From the NCBI GenBank assembly GCA_034435955.1, contig DAOTWA010000029.1, forward strand, positions 1 to 33,259: DNA of 33,259 nucleotides. The letters are read 5' to 3'. Shown in pieces: positions 15,458 to 24,753 of this stretch. Every line of letters begins with the position of its first letter. The stretch's first letter is position 1. The translations under genes and the position numbers were made by a program. Below the pieces are notes generated by a model. That model saw only the letters and a list, made by a program, of their open reading frames with translations. It made no database searches and was not told the DNA's origin. This DNA is from DAOTWA01 sp034435955 (GTDB lineage Bacteria > Chloroflexota > Anaerolineae > Anaerolineales > Anaerolineaceae).

Positions 15458-16534
15458 CTAGCATATACGGGGAAGCATCTCGCCGGCCAGCATATCCAGC
15501 ACGCGCGTGCCGCCGATGGAGGTGTGCAGCAGGGCGTGGCGCTGCGGATCAGCGCGCACTTCACCCACTTGCACCGCTTGGTTTCCCAGCGGGTGGCTGC
15601 GCATGGCGGCCAGTGCGGCATCGGCCTCTTCCGGTGGAACGACAGCTACCAACTTGCCTTCGTTGGCGATGTAGAGCGGATCAAAGCCTAACAACTCGCA
15701 AACGGCGCGCACCTCCGGCCGCACCGGGACGGCCGCCTCCTCGAGCCACAGGCAGACGTTACTTTGAACGGCGATCTCGTTCAGGGTGGTTGCCAGGCCG
15801 CCGCGGGTCGGGTCGCGCAAGACGTGGGTATGCGGCGCGGCGGCAAGCAGGCTGTGGATCAAACCATTTAGCGGGGCGACATCGGATTGAATGTTGGTCT
15901 CAAGGCCCAGTTGGCCGCGCGCAGCCAGCACGGCGATGCCGTGGTCACCGATTGGGCCGGAGAGCAGGATGACATCGCCGGGCCGGGCCAGTTCTCCGCC
16001 GATCTCACGCCCTGCTGGTATCCATCCGACGCCGGCGGTATTAATAAAAAGACCGTCGGCCTTGCCCTTTTCCACAACTTTGGTATCACCCGCGACCACT
16101 TCCACGCCGGCTTCGGCAGCCGTGTCCGCCATGGATTGGGCCACCCGTTCGAGGGTCTCGACAGGCAGACCTTCCTCCAGGATGAAACCGGCAGTTAAGA
16201 ACAAAGGGATCGCGCCAGAAGTGCACACGTCATTGACCGTGCCGGAAACGGCCAGGCGACCGATGTCCCCGCCCGGAAAGAACAGCGGGCTGACGATATG
16301 CGAATCGGTTGAGATGGCCAGCCGGCCTTCCAGCCTGGCTCCAGGGGGCAGGGTGAGGGTGGCCGCGTCGTTCCCGGCGAGCAGGGCTGGGTTCGCCAGT
16401 CGCGAGTGGAACACACCCTTGATCAGGTCGTGGGTCATCTTACCGCCGCTGCCGTGGCCAATCACAATCTGGTCCTTATGGCTGAGCGGCACAGGGCATA
16501 CTGCCCCTTCAAAATCGGCTCGGGTATCAGTCAT
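15458..16534 (-). CDS. hypE: Hydrogenase maturation protein HypE
   Basis: This 358-residue protein of the PurM-like ATP-binding family ends in the diagnostic tail PRIC. HypF transfers a carbamoyl group to that last cysteine (C358), and HypE dehydrates it with ATP to a thiocyanate, giving the cyanide ligands of the NiFe site. Visible motifs are GHGSGGKMTHDLI (26-38), the ATP-binding GNDAA segment and RDPTRGGLATTLNEIA. It follows hypD after a 72-base gap, in which a TATACT might mark an internal promoter. Confidence 0.97.
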   Translation of the reverse strand: MTDTRADFEGAVCPVPLSHKDQIVIGHGSGGKMTHDLIKGVFHSRLANPALLAGNDAATLTLPPGARLEGRLAISTDSHIVSPLFFPGGDIGRLAVSGTVNDVCTSGAIPLFLTAGFILEEGLPVETLERVAQSMADTAAEAGVEVVAGDTKVVEKGKADGLFINTAGVGWIPAGREIGGELARPGDVILLSGPIGDHGIAVLAARGQLGLETNIQSDVAPLNGLIHSLLAAAPHTHVLRDPTRGGLATTLNEIAVQSNVCLWLEEAAVPVRPEVRAVCELLGFDPLYIANEGKLVAVVPPEEADAALAAMRSHPLGNQAVQVGEVRADPQRHALLHTSIGGTRVLDMLAGEMLPRIC

Positions 16535-16606
16535 GGCGGATAGGCTTTTGATAACGGCGAAAGTATACTACATTTGGGGCGGCGCAAGGAAATACGACAA
16601 AGATGA

Positions 16607-17698
<1,092 letters not shown>

Positions 17699-17728
17699 TC
17701 TTCAGTCGTGAACACTTTGTTACTTAAC

Positions 17729-17989
17729 TCACTGATCATCGCCAGAGGAATCCATTTGGGCTTCGATTTCGGCCAGCTCTCGCAGGGCTTCCAGGCTGGC
17801 CTGGGCTTCCTCCTCGCTGAGAACATTGAGGGCGAAGCCAGCATGGACGATGACATAATCACCCACCTGAGCTTCGGGCAGCGCTTCGAGGCAGGCTTCA
17901 CGCACCACGCCGCCAAAATCCACCTTGCCCATGTGCAGCGTGCCAGAGATATATATCTCGATGATCTTACCGGGAACACCCAGGCACAT
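17729..17989 (-). CDS. hypC: Hydrogenase maturation chaperone HypC
   Basis: This 86-residue protein starts with the diagnostic MCLGVPGKI. After removal of Met1, C2 binds iron and contacts the large-subunit precursor and HypD. I chose the ATG at 17989 for that reason and because AAGGA lies upstream; the frame stays open to 18010. The C terminus ends in an acidic helix rich in Glu and Ala, normal for the family. It sits 34 bases after hypF and before hypD. Confidence 0.96.
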   Translation of the reverse strand: MCLGVPGKIIEIYISGTLHMGKVDFGGVVREACLEALPEAQVGDYVIVHAGFALNVLSEEEAQASLEALRELAEIEAQMDSSGDDQ

Positions 17990-18023
17990 ATTTCCTTCCT
18001 TTCCATCCAATCAATGGCCGCTT

Positions 18024-20309
18024 CTAAACATGTCCCAGCGTCTGAGCGGCGACCACCGCCTGTCCGAGGGCGATGCATCCGTCGTTCGGCGGCAGTAGAC
18101 GGTGAATCAGGACCGTAAAGCCAGCCTCCTGCAAGGCTCTAAGCGACCTTTCCAGAAGAAAGACATTCTGCCACACGCCGCCGCTGAGTGCGACGGTATC
18201 CAATCCGTATTCTGTGCGGATGCTCTCGCACAACTCCAGGACGAGATGCACCAGCGCGTTGTGGAAGCGAGCAGCCAGAACAGGTACCGATACACCCTTC
18301 GACCGATCACGCAGCAAGGAGACCAGCACCGGCGCCGGATCAATGATCCCGCGCTGAGTATCAAAATGGTAATCGGCCTGCTCGGTCGGGTCGGCGATTT
18401 GCTCGAGCTCAATGGCCGCCTGCCCTTCATAATTAACTTCTTGGCGCACGCCGATCAGCGCGGAGACGGCGTCAAACAATCGGCCCATTGAAGAAGTGGG
18501 TGGTGAGTTCAGGCCGCGCTCGAGCATGGCGCGCAGGGTTGTGCGTTCGCCAGCGGGAAGCGCGGCTACCGGAGGCAAGTTTGCGTCCCATTCGATGCCA
18601 GCGGCGAAAAGATGGGCAAGGGCGATGCGAGCAGGTTTTCGTATAGCCATATCTCCGCCGGGAAGGGGGACGTATTTCAGGTGCCACCTGCGGCTATACC
18701 GGCGGTATCCACCTAACAGAACCTCGCCGCCCCAGATGGCTCCGTCCGTTCCCAGGCCGGTGCCATCGAAGATCAAGCCGATGGCCATTCCGTCTTCCGG
18801 CACGCCGTTTTCGGCCAGACAGGCAGACAGGTGGGCGTGATGATGTTGCACCTGTACCACGGGCAGGTCCTCGCGCAGAGAGCGCTCTTGCGCATAGCGG
18901 GTGGAGAGATAATCGGGGTGCAGATCGGCCGCCAGCGCCTGCGGGTGGATGCGGAACAATCTTTCCAGGTGCGCGATGCCTTCTTCGTAGGATGTCAGCG
19001 TCTCGAAGTTTTCCAGGTCGCCAATGTGGTGGCTGAAAAAGGCGTAGTTGTCTCGCGTCAGGCAGAAGGCGTTTTTGAGTTCGGCGCCGGCCGCCAGGAT
19101 AGGTGGAACCTGGAATGGCAGGCGCAGAGGGTCGGGGGCGTAGCCACGCGAACGGCGTACGAAATACGGTCCAGAGGCTGCTGTCCGCAGGACCGAATCA
19201 TCCACGCGCATGTGGATGGGCCGGTTGTGGAGCAGGAAACCGTCCGCCAGGGGCTCCAGGCGCTGGAGCGCTTCGTCGTCGCGGTAAGCAATCGGTTCTT
19301 CGCTCAGGTTGCCGCTGGTCATCACAAACATTTCTGGGAAGCCCTCTTCTGGCTCGAGCAAGAGGAGATGGAGCGGCGTGTAGGGCAGCATCACGCCGAG
19401 GGTATGCTGATAAGGAGCAACCTCGCTGGCCACGCTGGATTCCGGGCGGCGCTCGAGAATGACGATCGGTCGCTGACGCGAAAGCAATAACTCGCGATCA
19501 ACCTCTGAAACCAAACAATGGCGCTCGACGGCGGCCAGATCAAAAGCCATTAGTGCGAAGGGTTTGTCGCTGCGCTGTTTTCGGCGGCGAAGTTCGGCCA
19601 CCGCCGATCTGTTGGAAGCGTCGCAGGCCAGGTGAAAACCCCCCAGGCCCTTTATCGCCAGGATCTTGCCCTCCTTCAACCAGCGGCGGGACAAACTCAG
19701 GGCTTCTTCGCGTTCCGCCAGGACGTGTCCGGCAGCGACGAAAGAAAGCTGCGGCCCGCAAGCCGGGCAAGCGATCGGCTGAGCATGGAAGCGTCGGTCG
19801 GCCGGGTCGTCGTATTCTGCCTGGCAATCCGCGCACATGCTGAAGCCAGCCATGGTCGTGTTGGGGCGGTCGTAGGGAATGTCCTTTATGATGGTATAGC
19901 GTGGGCCGCAGTTGGTGCAGTTAATGAAAGGATAGCGGTAACGTCGGTCGTGTGGATCGAAAAGCTCACGCTGACAATCTGAGCAGATCGATATGTCCGG
20001 CGATACGGGCAGAAACTCGCCCGGCTGCGGCTGGCTGGACTGAATTTCGAAACGCTTCAGGCCGTTTGGCGGGACAGGATGGCTTTCGAGGGCGTCGATG
20101 CGCGCCAGGGGCGGAGCTTCGCTGCGGATAGCTTTGACGAAAGCTTGCAGCATGGCCTCCGGACCATTCACCTCAATCTCCACGCCGGAAGACGTGTTGC
20201 GTACCCAACCGGTCAGATGCATGCGCGTGGCGAGATGGTAAACAAATGGCCGGAATCCCACCCCCTGCACGATTCCGCGCACATAGATCTTAAGGCCGGA
20301 GACGTTCAA
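18024..20309 (-). CDS. hypF: Carbamoyltransferase HypF
   Basis: This 761-residue protein makes the carbamoyl group for the cyanide ligands from carbamoyl phosphate and ATP. The acylphosphatase domain (1-90) has catalytic R20 (GFRPFVYHLA) and N38. Two zinc fingers use C109/C112/C131/C134 and C159/C162/C181/C184. A YrdC-like adenylation domain follows (about 200-385), then a Kae1-like domain with the metal-binding VQHHHAHLSA and the GLIFDGTGLGTDG loop. All key residues are present and the length is normal. It lies 9 bases downstream of hypB. Confidence 0.97.
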   Translation of the reverse strand: MNVSGLKIYVRGIVQGVGFRPFVYHLATRMHLTGWVRNTSSGVEIEVNGPEAMLQAFVKAIRSEAPPLARIDALESHPVPPNGLKRFEIQSSQPQPGEFLPVSPDISICSDCQRELFDPHDRRYRYPFINCTNCGPRYTIIKDIPYDRPNTTMAGFSMCADCQAEYDDPADRRFHAQPIACPACGPQLSFVAAGHVLAEREEALSLSRRWLKEGKILAIKGLGGFHLACDASNRSAVAELRRRKQRSDKPFALMAFDLAAVERHCLVSEVDRELLLSRQRPIVILERRPESSVASEVAPYQHTLGVMLPYTPLHLLLLEPEEGFPEMFVMTSGNLSEEPIAYRDDEALQRLEPLADGFLLHNRPIHMRVDDSVLRTAASGPYFVRRSRGYAPDPLRLPFQVPPILAAGAELKNAFCLTRDNYAFFSHHIGDLENFETLTSYEEGIAHLERLFRIHPQALAADLHPDYLSTRYAQERSLREDLPVVQVQHHHAHLSACLAENGVPEDGMAIGLIFDGTGLGTDGAIWGGEVLLGGYRRYSRRWHLKYVPLPGGDMAIRKPARIALAHLFAAGIEWDANLPPVAALPAGERTTLRAMLERGLNSPPTSSMGRLFDAVSALIGVRQEVNYEGQAAIELEQIADPTEQADYHFDTQRGIIDPAPVLVSLLRDRSKGVSVPVLAARFHNALVHLVLELCESIRTEYGLDTVALSGGVWQNVFLLERSLRALQEAGFTVLIHRLLPPNDGCIALGQAVVAAQTLGHV

Positions 20310-20318
20310 GGCCGATCC

Positions 20319-20987
20319 TCAAGCTTTCCTCTCCAGCGCTCCAGATTTCAGCCAATCGATCCAGGCCGGCAGGCCTTGGCCGGTTTTGCAGGAGAGAGGG
20401 AAGAACATCACGCCCGGGTTCAGCATTTCCACCCCGCGGCGAAAATAATCGAGGTTGAAATCGATGTAGGGTAGTAGGTCAATCTTGTTGAGCACCAGCG
20501 CATCGATGCCGCGGTAAATGTTGGGATATTTGTACGGCTTGTCGTCACCCTCAGGCACACTGGCGACTACCACACTGGCGTGAGTACCGAGGCTGAATGC
20601 GGCCGGGCAGATCAAATTGCCCACATTTTCGACGATCACCAGATCCAGGTCGTCTAATTTTAATTTGGGCAGGGCTTCATTGACCATCACTGCATCCAGG
20701 TGGCATTCTCCGCCGGTGTTGATCTGCACGGCGGGAATGCCGGCCGCGGTTACCTTTTCAGAGTCGATGGTCACCGGGGCGGTATCGCCCTCGATCACGC
20801 CCAGGCGCAGCTCGGATGAGAGCATCTGGATGGAGCGCAGGATCAGGCTGGTTTTACCGGCGCCTGGCGCGGCCATCAGGTTTACGGCGAACACGCGCGC
20901 CGCATCGAAACGGGTGCGATTTTGACCGGCAAGCTGGTCGTTCGCGCTCAGAATCTTTTCCACCAGTGGTACACGCTGAACACTCAT
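20319..20987 (-). CDS. hypB: Nickel-insertion GTPase HypB
   Basis: This 222-residue SIMIBI-class GTPase delivers nickel to the large subunit with HypA. The P-loop is MAAPGAGKTS (38-47). The dimer metal site is C95/H96 in GGECHLDA plus C128 in LICPAAF, and GTP specificity is seen as NKIDL. It lacks both the N-terminal CXXCGC nickel motif of E. coli and the His-rich stretch of rhizobial forms, so it is the compact type without nickel storage. Its start overlaps the hypA stop by 4 bases. Confidence 0.97.
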   Translation of the reverse strand: MSVQRVPLVEKILSANDQLAGQNRTRFDAARVFAVNLMAAPGAGKTSLILRSIQMLSSELRLGVIEGDTAPVTIDSEKVTAAGIPAVQINTGGECHLDAVMVNEALPKLKLDDLDLVIVENVGNLICPAAFSLGTHASVVVASVPEGDDKPYKYPNIYRGIDALVLNKIDLLPYIDFNLDYFRRGVEMLNPGVMFFPLSCKTGQGLPAWIDWLKSGALERKA

Positions 20988-21346
20988 ACGGTTTCCTCCT
21001 CAGGTGTGACGACCTCGATGGCGTCCAGGTAAAACTCGTCGCCGCTGATCAGGTTGATACGCTCACTGCCGCAGACCGGGCAGGGGGTCAGCTCATCCCG
21101 CAAATCGAACGTGGTTCCGCAATCCAGGCAGGTAAAGCGCGCGGCAATGCGTTCGAAGTGCAGCTTGGCGCCCGCGCAAAGCGTGTCCGCGCTGATCAGA
21201 TCCCAATAAAACTGGACTGAATCATCCACGATGCTGGAAAGCTGGCCCACACGCAGATAGACGTCCGTTACCCGTTGGGCGCCCACCTTCCTGGCGTGAT
21301 CCAGCGCTGTATTCAATACACTTTCCGTAACAGCCAGCTCGTGCAT
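20984..21346 (-). CDS. hypA: Nickel metallochaperone HypA
   Basis: This 120-residue protein starts with MHEL, where H2 is the conserved nickel ligand. For that reason the ATG at 21346 is preferred over one four codons upstream. A zinc ribbon uses C73/C76 (FTCLDCGTTF) and C89/C92 (TPCPVCGS). It hands nickel to hydrogenase together with HypB, to which it is coupled by an ATGA overlap. No good ribosome site is visible. A small hairpin lies in the gap upstream. Confidence 0.95.
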   Translation of the reverse strand: MHELAVTESVLNTALDHARKVGAQRVTDVYLRVGQLSSIVDDSVQFYWDLISADTLCAGAKLHFERIAARFTCLDCGTTFDLRDELTPCPVCGSERINLISGDEFYLDAIEVVTPEEETV

Positions 21347-21396
21347 TTTTACTGCCAAACTTTATGATAATTGTCCCGGAATAGGCTCTTAAGAAA

Positions 21397-21416
21397 GGCG
21401 GGTGTCCATTCCCGCC
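21397..21416 (-). terminator. Hairpin upstream of hypA (weak terminator or attenuator)
   Basis: On the minus strand GGCGGG and CCCGCC form a 6-bp GC stem with an 8-base loop, followed by TTTCTT. It lies between the cyclic-nucleotide-domain gene and hypA, so it may partly terminate or attenuate readthrough from the hox genes into hyp. Confidence 0.4.
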
Positions 21417-21451
21417 GGAAATGTAGACTTGTTTCCCTTGTCCATTTCCGA

Positions 21452-21958
21452 CTATTCCAGGTAGGACTTGCGCGTCAGCTCCTCGGCGCCTGTATGCGCG
21501 ATCAGGTCTAATAGCTGCAGACGCATGGTCAGATAGCGGCTGGCGACCACATTGGCTACCCGTTTCATGATCACATAGCCAAACTCGTGGTCTTCCTCGC
21601 ACAGGCGTTTCAATCCATCCGCATCCAGACCGATCAGCCGGCTAGGAACCAGTGCGCGCGCGCTTGAGGTGCGATAGCGCACCACCGGGGTGAGCGTGGA
21701 CCAACCCAGGATATCCAGGGCTTCACCGGTAAAGATGCGTAAATTACCGCGGGTAGGCACGAACATTTCCAAAGCGATCTGGCCTTCGATGATGATATAG
21801 AGGTAATCCTCTTTGCCGCCCTCGGCGAACAACTCTTCACCAGCGTTGATATTTTGGATGTGGGCGATGTCGGCCAGTTTCTCGATGTGGAACGCTTTCA
21901 GTTCGTGAAACCAGGGGATCGCCTGTAAGACCTTAATGATTTCTTCCTGCTGATACAT
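21452..21958 (-). CDS. Cyclic-nucleotide-binding-domain protein
   Basis: This 168-residue protein has a CAP/cNMP-like beta-barrel at about 10-125. Typical parts are FAEGGKEDYLYIIIEGQIAL, a phosphate-cassette-like region (IFTGEALDILGWSTL) and a following helix. The short C-terminal helix (to 168) is too small for a winged helix-turn-helix, so it is not a complete Crp/Fnr regulator. The canonical RxA of cAMP binders is not clear, so the ligand is unknown. A purine-rich site precedes the ATG. Lying between the hydrogenase structural genes and hypA, it may sense a nucleotide or act as a docking subunit. Confidence 0.82.
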   Translation of the reverse strand: MYQQEEIIKVLQAIPWFHELKAFHIEKLADIAHIQNINAGEELFAEGGKEDYLYIIIEGQIALEMFVPTRGNLRIFTGEALDILGWSTLTPVVRYRTSSARALVPSRLIGLDADGLKRLCEEDHEFGYVIMKRVANVVASRYLTMRLQLLDLIAHTGAEELTRKSYLE

Positions 21959-22105
21959 GCATTTCCTCTCCGGCTGTCTAGTCCACGCCAGTTTATACCC
22001 ATTTTTATCATTCTTCCATCGACTTCATAAGTGAATTCCGTCATACACTGCGGGGCTATTTGTCATCAAGCGGTAACCCTGGTTTGGCATTATTCATCTT
22101 GAAAT

Positions 22106-22627
22106 TTAACCGCTGGCCACGCTCTTTCCTCCGTTGGGGTTAAGATCGCTTTTGCACCAGCGGAAGAGTGTGCGCACGGCTTCCTGCGCCAGCTCTGCGG
22201 CTCGAGGGGACAGTTCCTGGCCGAAACCGAATTCGTATCCGCGCACTGCCAGAAGCCAGCCCTGCGGTCGCCCTGAGTACAGGTTTTCCGTAAGGGAAAG
22301 CAGCGTCTGCGGGGTAAGGTGATGGGTAAAAGGGGATAGCTGGAAAGCTGGCTGGATGGGCTGAAAGCTCACTTCATCGAGCATCTCACCGGTGTGGGCG
22401 TCGACGAAACAGACGCGCTGAAAACCCGCCAAGATCTCAGCCAGATCGGGGGTGAGTTGCAGGACAAAAGCCAGGGTCGGGTCCTCGCCAGGTGCGCCGA
22501 ACTCGAGCGCCTCATCCGGCGCTGGCCGCCCTAAAAGTTCCGCCAGCCCGCGCAGGATGTGCCAGGCGATTCCGTCGTCCTGACGGTCAAGATTGCCGAA
22601 TCCGAGGATCAATGTAGTTGCTGCCAT
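22106..22627 (-). CDS. NiFe-hydrogenase maturation protease
   Basis: This 173-residue protein is of the HycI/HyaD/HoxW endopeptidase family. It cleaves the C-terminal peptide of the large subunit once nickel is in place. Nickel-sensing residues correspond to D18 in GFGNLDRQDDG, D76 in CFVDAH and a histidine at 102-103 in FTHHLT. It lies directly downstream of hoxH, whose uncleaved tail it should process. The C terminus beyond 150 is variable. No strong ribosome site is seen. Confidence 0.93.
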   Translation of the reverse strand: MAATTLILGFGNLDRQDDGIAWHILRGLAELLGRPAPDEALEFGAPGEDPTLAFVLQLTPDLAEILAGFQRVCFVDAHTGEMLDEVSFQPIQPAFQLSPFTHHLTPQTLLSLTENLYSGRPQGWLLAVRGYEFGFGQELSPRAAELAQEAVRTLFRWCKSDLNPNGGKSVASG

Positions 22628-22667
22628 TCTGATGACAACCGTTGATATCGCAAGCCAAAATAGTGAG

Positions 22668-22686
22668 GCCCGGCGCGCAGCCGGGC
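22668..22686 (-). other. GC-rich intercistronic hairpin after hoxH
   Basis: GCCCGGC and GCCGGGC form a perfect 7-bp stem with a 5-base loop in the gap between hoxH and the protease gene. The downstream minus strand has only a short T stretch (CTATTTTGG). It may protect the hox message 3' end or cause partial termination. Confidence 0.5.
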
Positions 22687-22728
22687 ATCGCCCGTTCCCT
22701 CAGCTAAACAAATGGATATTGGACAGGC

Positions 22729-24156
22729 CTAATCGCGGCGCAGCGAGCGCACCAGATCGCCGGACGGATTGTAGACCTCTACCGCCAATGGCATCTGTCC
22801 CACCGCGTGTGTGGAGCAAGACAGGCACGGATCGTACGCACGCACGGCGGCTTCCACCCGGTTGAGCAGCCCCTCACGAATTTCGGCGCCCTTCACGTAA
22901 CTCCTGGCGACGCTGTCCACCGCCTTGCTCATGGCCCAGTTGTTGTGGCCGGTGGCGACGATCAGGTTCACTCGCTGAAGCTGGCCGGATGAGTCCGCCC
23001 AATAATGGTGAAAGAGCGTGCCGCGCGGGGCTTCCAATACACCTACACCCTCGCCTTTAAAATCCCTGCTGGTATTGAGGATTTCTGTGCTGAGGATGTC
23101 GGGATCGTCCAAGAGCACTTTCACCCGTTCGGCGGCAAAAACAGCTTCAATCAGGCGGGCATAGTGGTAGTACAAGGTGTTTTCAACCGGCCTGCCCCCA
23201 TTGAGCACCTTGAAGGTCTTCATCTCTTCGTTCGCCAACGGGGTGCTGATGTGGGCGGCCACATTCAGCCGTCCAAGCGGTCCGACCCGGTAGACGCCCT
23301 GAGGAAAGCCCATCTTCTTGTAGTAAGGGAATTTCAGATAAGACCAGTTCTCGACGTGTTCGGCGATGTAATCTAAATATTGGCGCCCTTCGAAGCGCTC
23401 GAGCTGAGCACCTTGAGCATCGATCAGGCGGACGTTACCTTCATACAGCTCGAGGCCTCCGTCCGAAGCAATCAGGCCCATATAGCCGGTGGGGAAGACA
23501 GCGAAGCGTTCCACCTCGGCCCGGTTTATTTCGGCCCAATCCTTCATGATCTTCAACCCGGCGCGAAGAGTTGCGATCGCTTCATCCACGCCGGACAGGA
23601 TCGCGTCGCGATCAGCAGGCTTGAGGACGTTGTTCACGCCGCCTGGAATGGCGAAGTTCGGGTGCACCCGTCGACCGCCCAGAAGATAAATAATGTTCTG
23701 ACCAAACTTACGCAGGTTGATCGCCTTAAGCGCCAGAGACGGATCGACCTGGATCAGCCCAACGACGTTGCGTACGGCGGGGTCGGCGTCGAAACCAAGT
23801 AAAAGATCTGGGCCGGCCAGCTCGAAGAAGTGCATGCCGTGGCTCTGGATGATTTGGCCCATGTGCATCAGCTCGCGGAGCAGGCTGGCGGGGCGGGGAG
23901 GTGGGCAGCCGTATACTTCATCGGCGGCTTTTGCCGCCGCCAGGTGATGACTCACCGGACAGATGCCGCAAATGCGCGGTGTGATCATCGGCATCTCGAA
24001 AACCATGCGCCCTTCGCAGAACTTTTCGAAACCGCGGAATTCATTCACGTGCAGGTAGGCGCGCTCCACCTCACCATTCTCATCCAGGTGAATGGTCACT
24101 TTGGCATGGCCTTCGATGCGTGTGACTGGTTCTATAGTAATTTTTTGTGTGCCCAT
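22729..24156 (-). CDS. hoxH: NiFe hydrogenase large subunit (HoxH-like, group 3)
   Basis: This 475-residue subunit carries the NiFe active site. The four cysteine ligands are C63/C66 in RICGICPVSH and C444/C447 in DPCLSCSTH. The precursor continues 25 residues past H450, the site expected to be cut by the maturation protease. The motifs fit group 3 cytosolic bidirectional enzymes, closest in style to NAD-linked HoxH. No Tat signal is present on the partner subunit. The ATG at 24156 has GGAG upstream and lies 13 bases after hoxY; the frame stays open to 24192. Confidence 0.95.
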   Translation of the reverse strand: MGTQKITIEPVTRIEGHAKVTIHLDENGEVERAYLHVNEFRGFEKFCEGRMVFEMPMITPRICGICPVSHHLAAAKAADEVYGCPPPRPASLLRELMHMGQIIQSHGMHFFELAGPDLLLGFDADPAVRNVVGLIQVDPSLALKAINLRKFGQNIIYLLGGRRVHPNFAIPGGVNNVLKPADRDAILSGVDEAIATLRAGLKIMKDWAEINRAEVERFAVFPTGYMGLIASDGGLELYEGNVRLIDAQGAQLERFEGRQYLDYIAEHVENWSYLKFPYYKKMGFPQGVYRVGPLGRLNVAAHISTPLANEEMKTFKVLNGGRPVENTLYYHYARLIEAVFAAERVKVLLDDPDILSTEILNTSRDFKGEGVGVLEAPRGTLFHHYWADSSGQLQRVNLIVATGHNNWAMSKAVDSVARSYVKGAEIREGLLNRVEAAVRAYDPCLSCSTHAVGQMPLAVEVYNPSGDLVRSLRRD

Positions 24157-24169
24157 CTGCTTTTCTCCA

Positions 24170-24712
24170 TCAATGCCAGTGGAGCCTGTCATCCTTCAAA
24201 ACGGGCATACGGCCCTGCGCCAGCTCGCTCAGCACATAGAAGATGGTATCCGGGTCGGGCGGGCAGCCAGGCACGAACACGTCAACCGGTACGACTTCAT
24301 TGAGCGCACGCACTTCCGTAGGAGCGGCCAGTTCTGGGTCGGAGGGAATCTGACCCTCGGCGTCGGTGCTCTCCGTCTCGACGTAGGCCCGGCGCAGAGC
24401 TTCCTGTAATGAAAAGAAATTACGCATGGCAGGCACGCCGCCAAATACGGCGCAATCGCCCAGCGCGACCAGAATCTTGCAGCGCTTGCGCATGCGCACA
24501 GCCACCTCTTCATTGGCGCTGTTGTTGACGCTGCCCTCGAGCACGCCCACGTCGACGCCGTTGACATCCGGCTCTTTTAGATCCGTGATGGGGGTTGCTC
24601 GTATATCAACCAGCTCGGCGATTTGGATGATGCGTTCGTCGATATCCAGCAAGGACATATGACAGCCGGCGCAGCCGGCCATCCAATCCGTCGAAATCTT
24701 AGGTTTAGCCAT
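24170..24712 (-). CDS. hoxY: NiFe hydrogenase small subunit (HoxY-like)
   Basis: This 180-residue subunit holds one proximal [4Fe-4S] cluster, with ligands C14 and C17 (GCAGCHMS), C87 (ALGDCAVFGG) and C150 (PGCPPDPD). It has no Tat signal and no medial or distal cluster domains. It is therefore the short cytosolic form found in group 3 Hox and Mvh enzymes. It passes electrons between HoxH and the diaphorase module. It lies 41 bases after the HoxU/NuoG-like gene. Confidence 0.95.
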   Translation of the reverse strand: MAKPKISTDWMAGCAGCHMSLLDIDERIIQIAELVDIRATPITDLKEPDVNGVDVGVLEGSVNNSANEEVAVRMRKRCKILVALGDCAVFGGVPAMRNFFSLQEALRRAYVETESTDAEGQIPSDPELAAPTEVRALNEVVPVDVFVPGCPPDPDTIFYVLSELAQGRMPVLKDDRLHWH

Positions 24713-24753
24713 TCCATTCTCCGTTTCTCAGCGCTGTGGTCTATATCGCAGGT

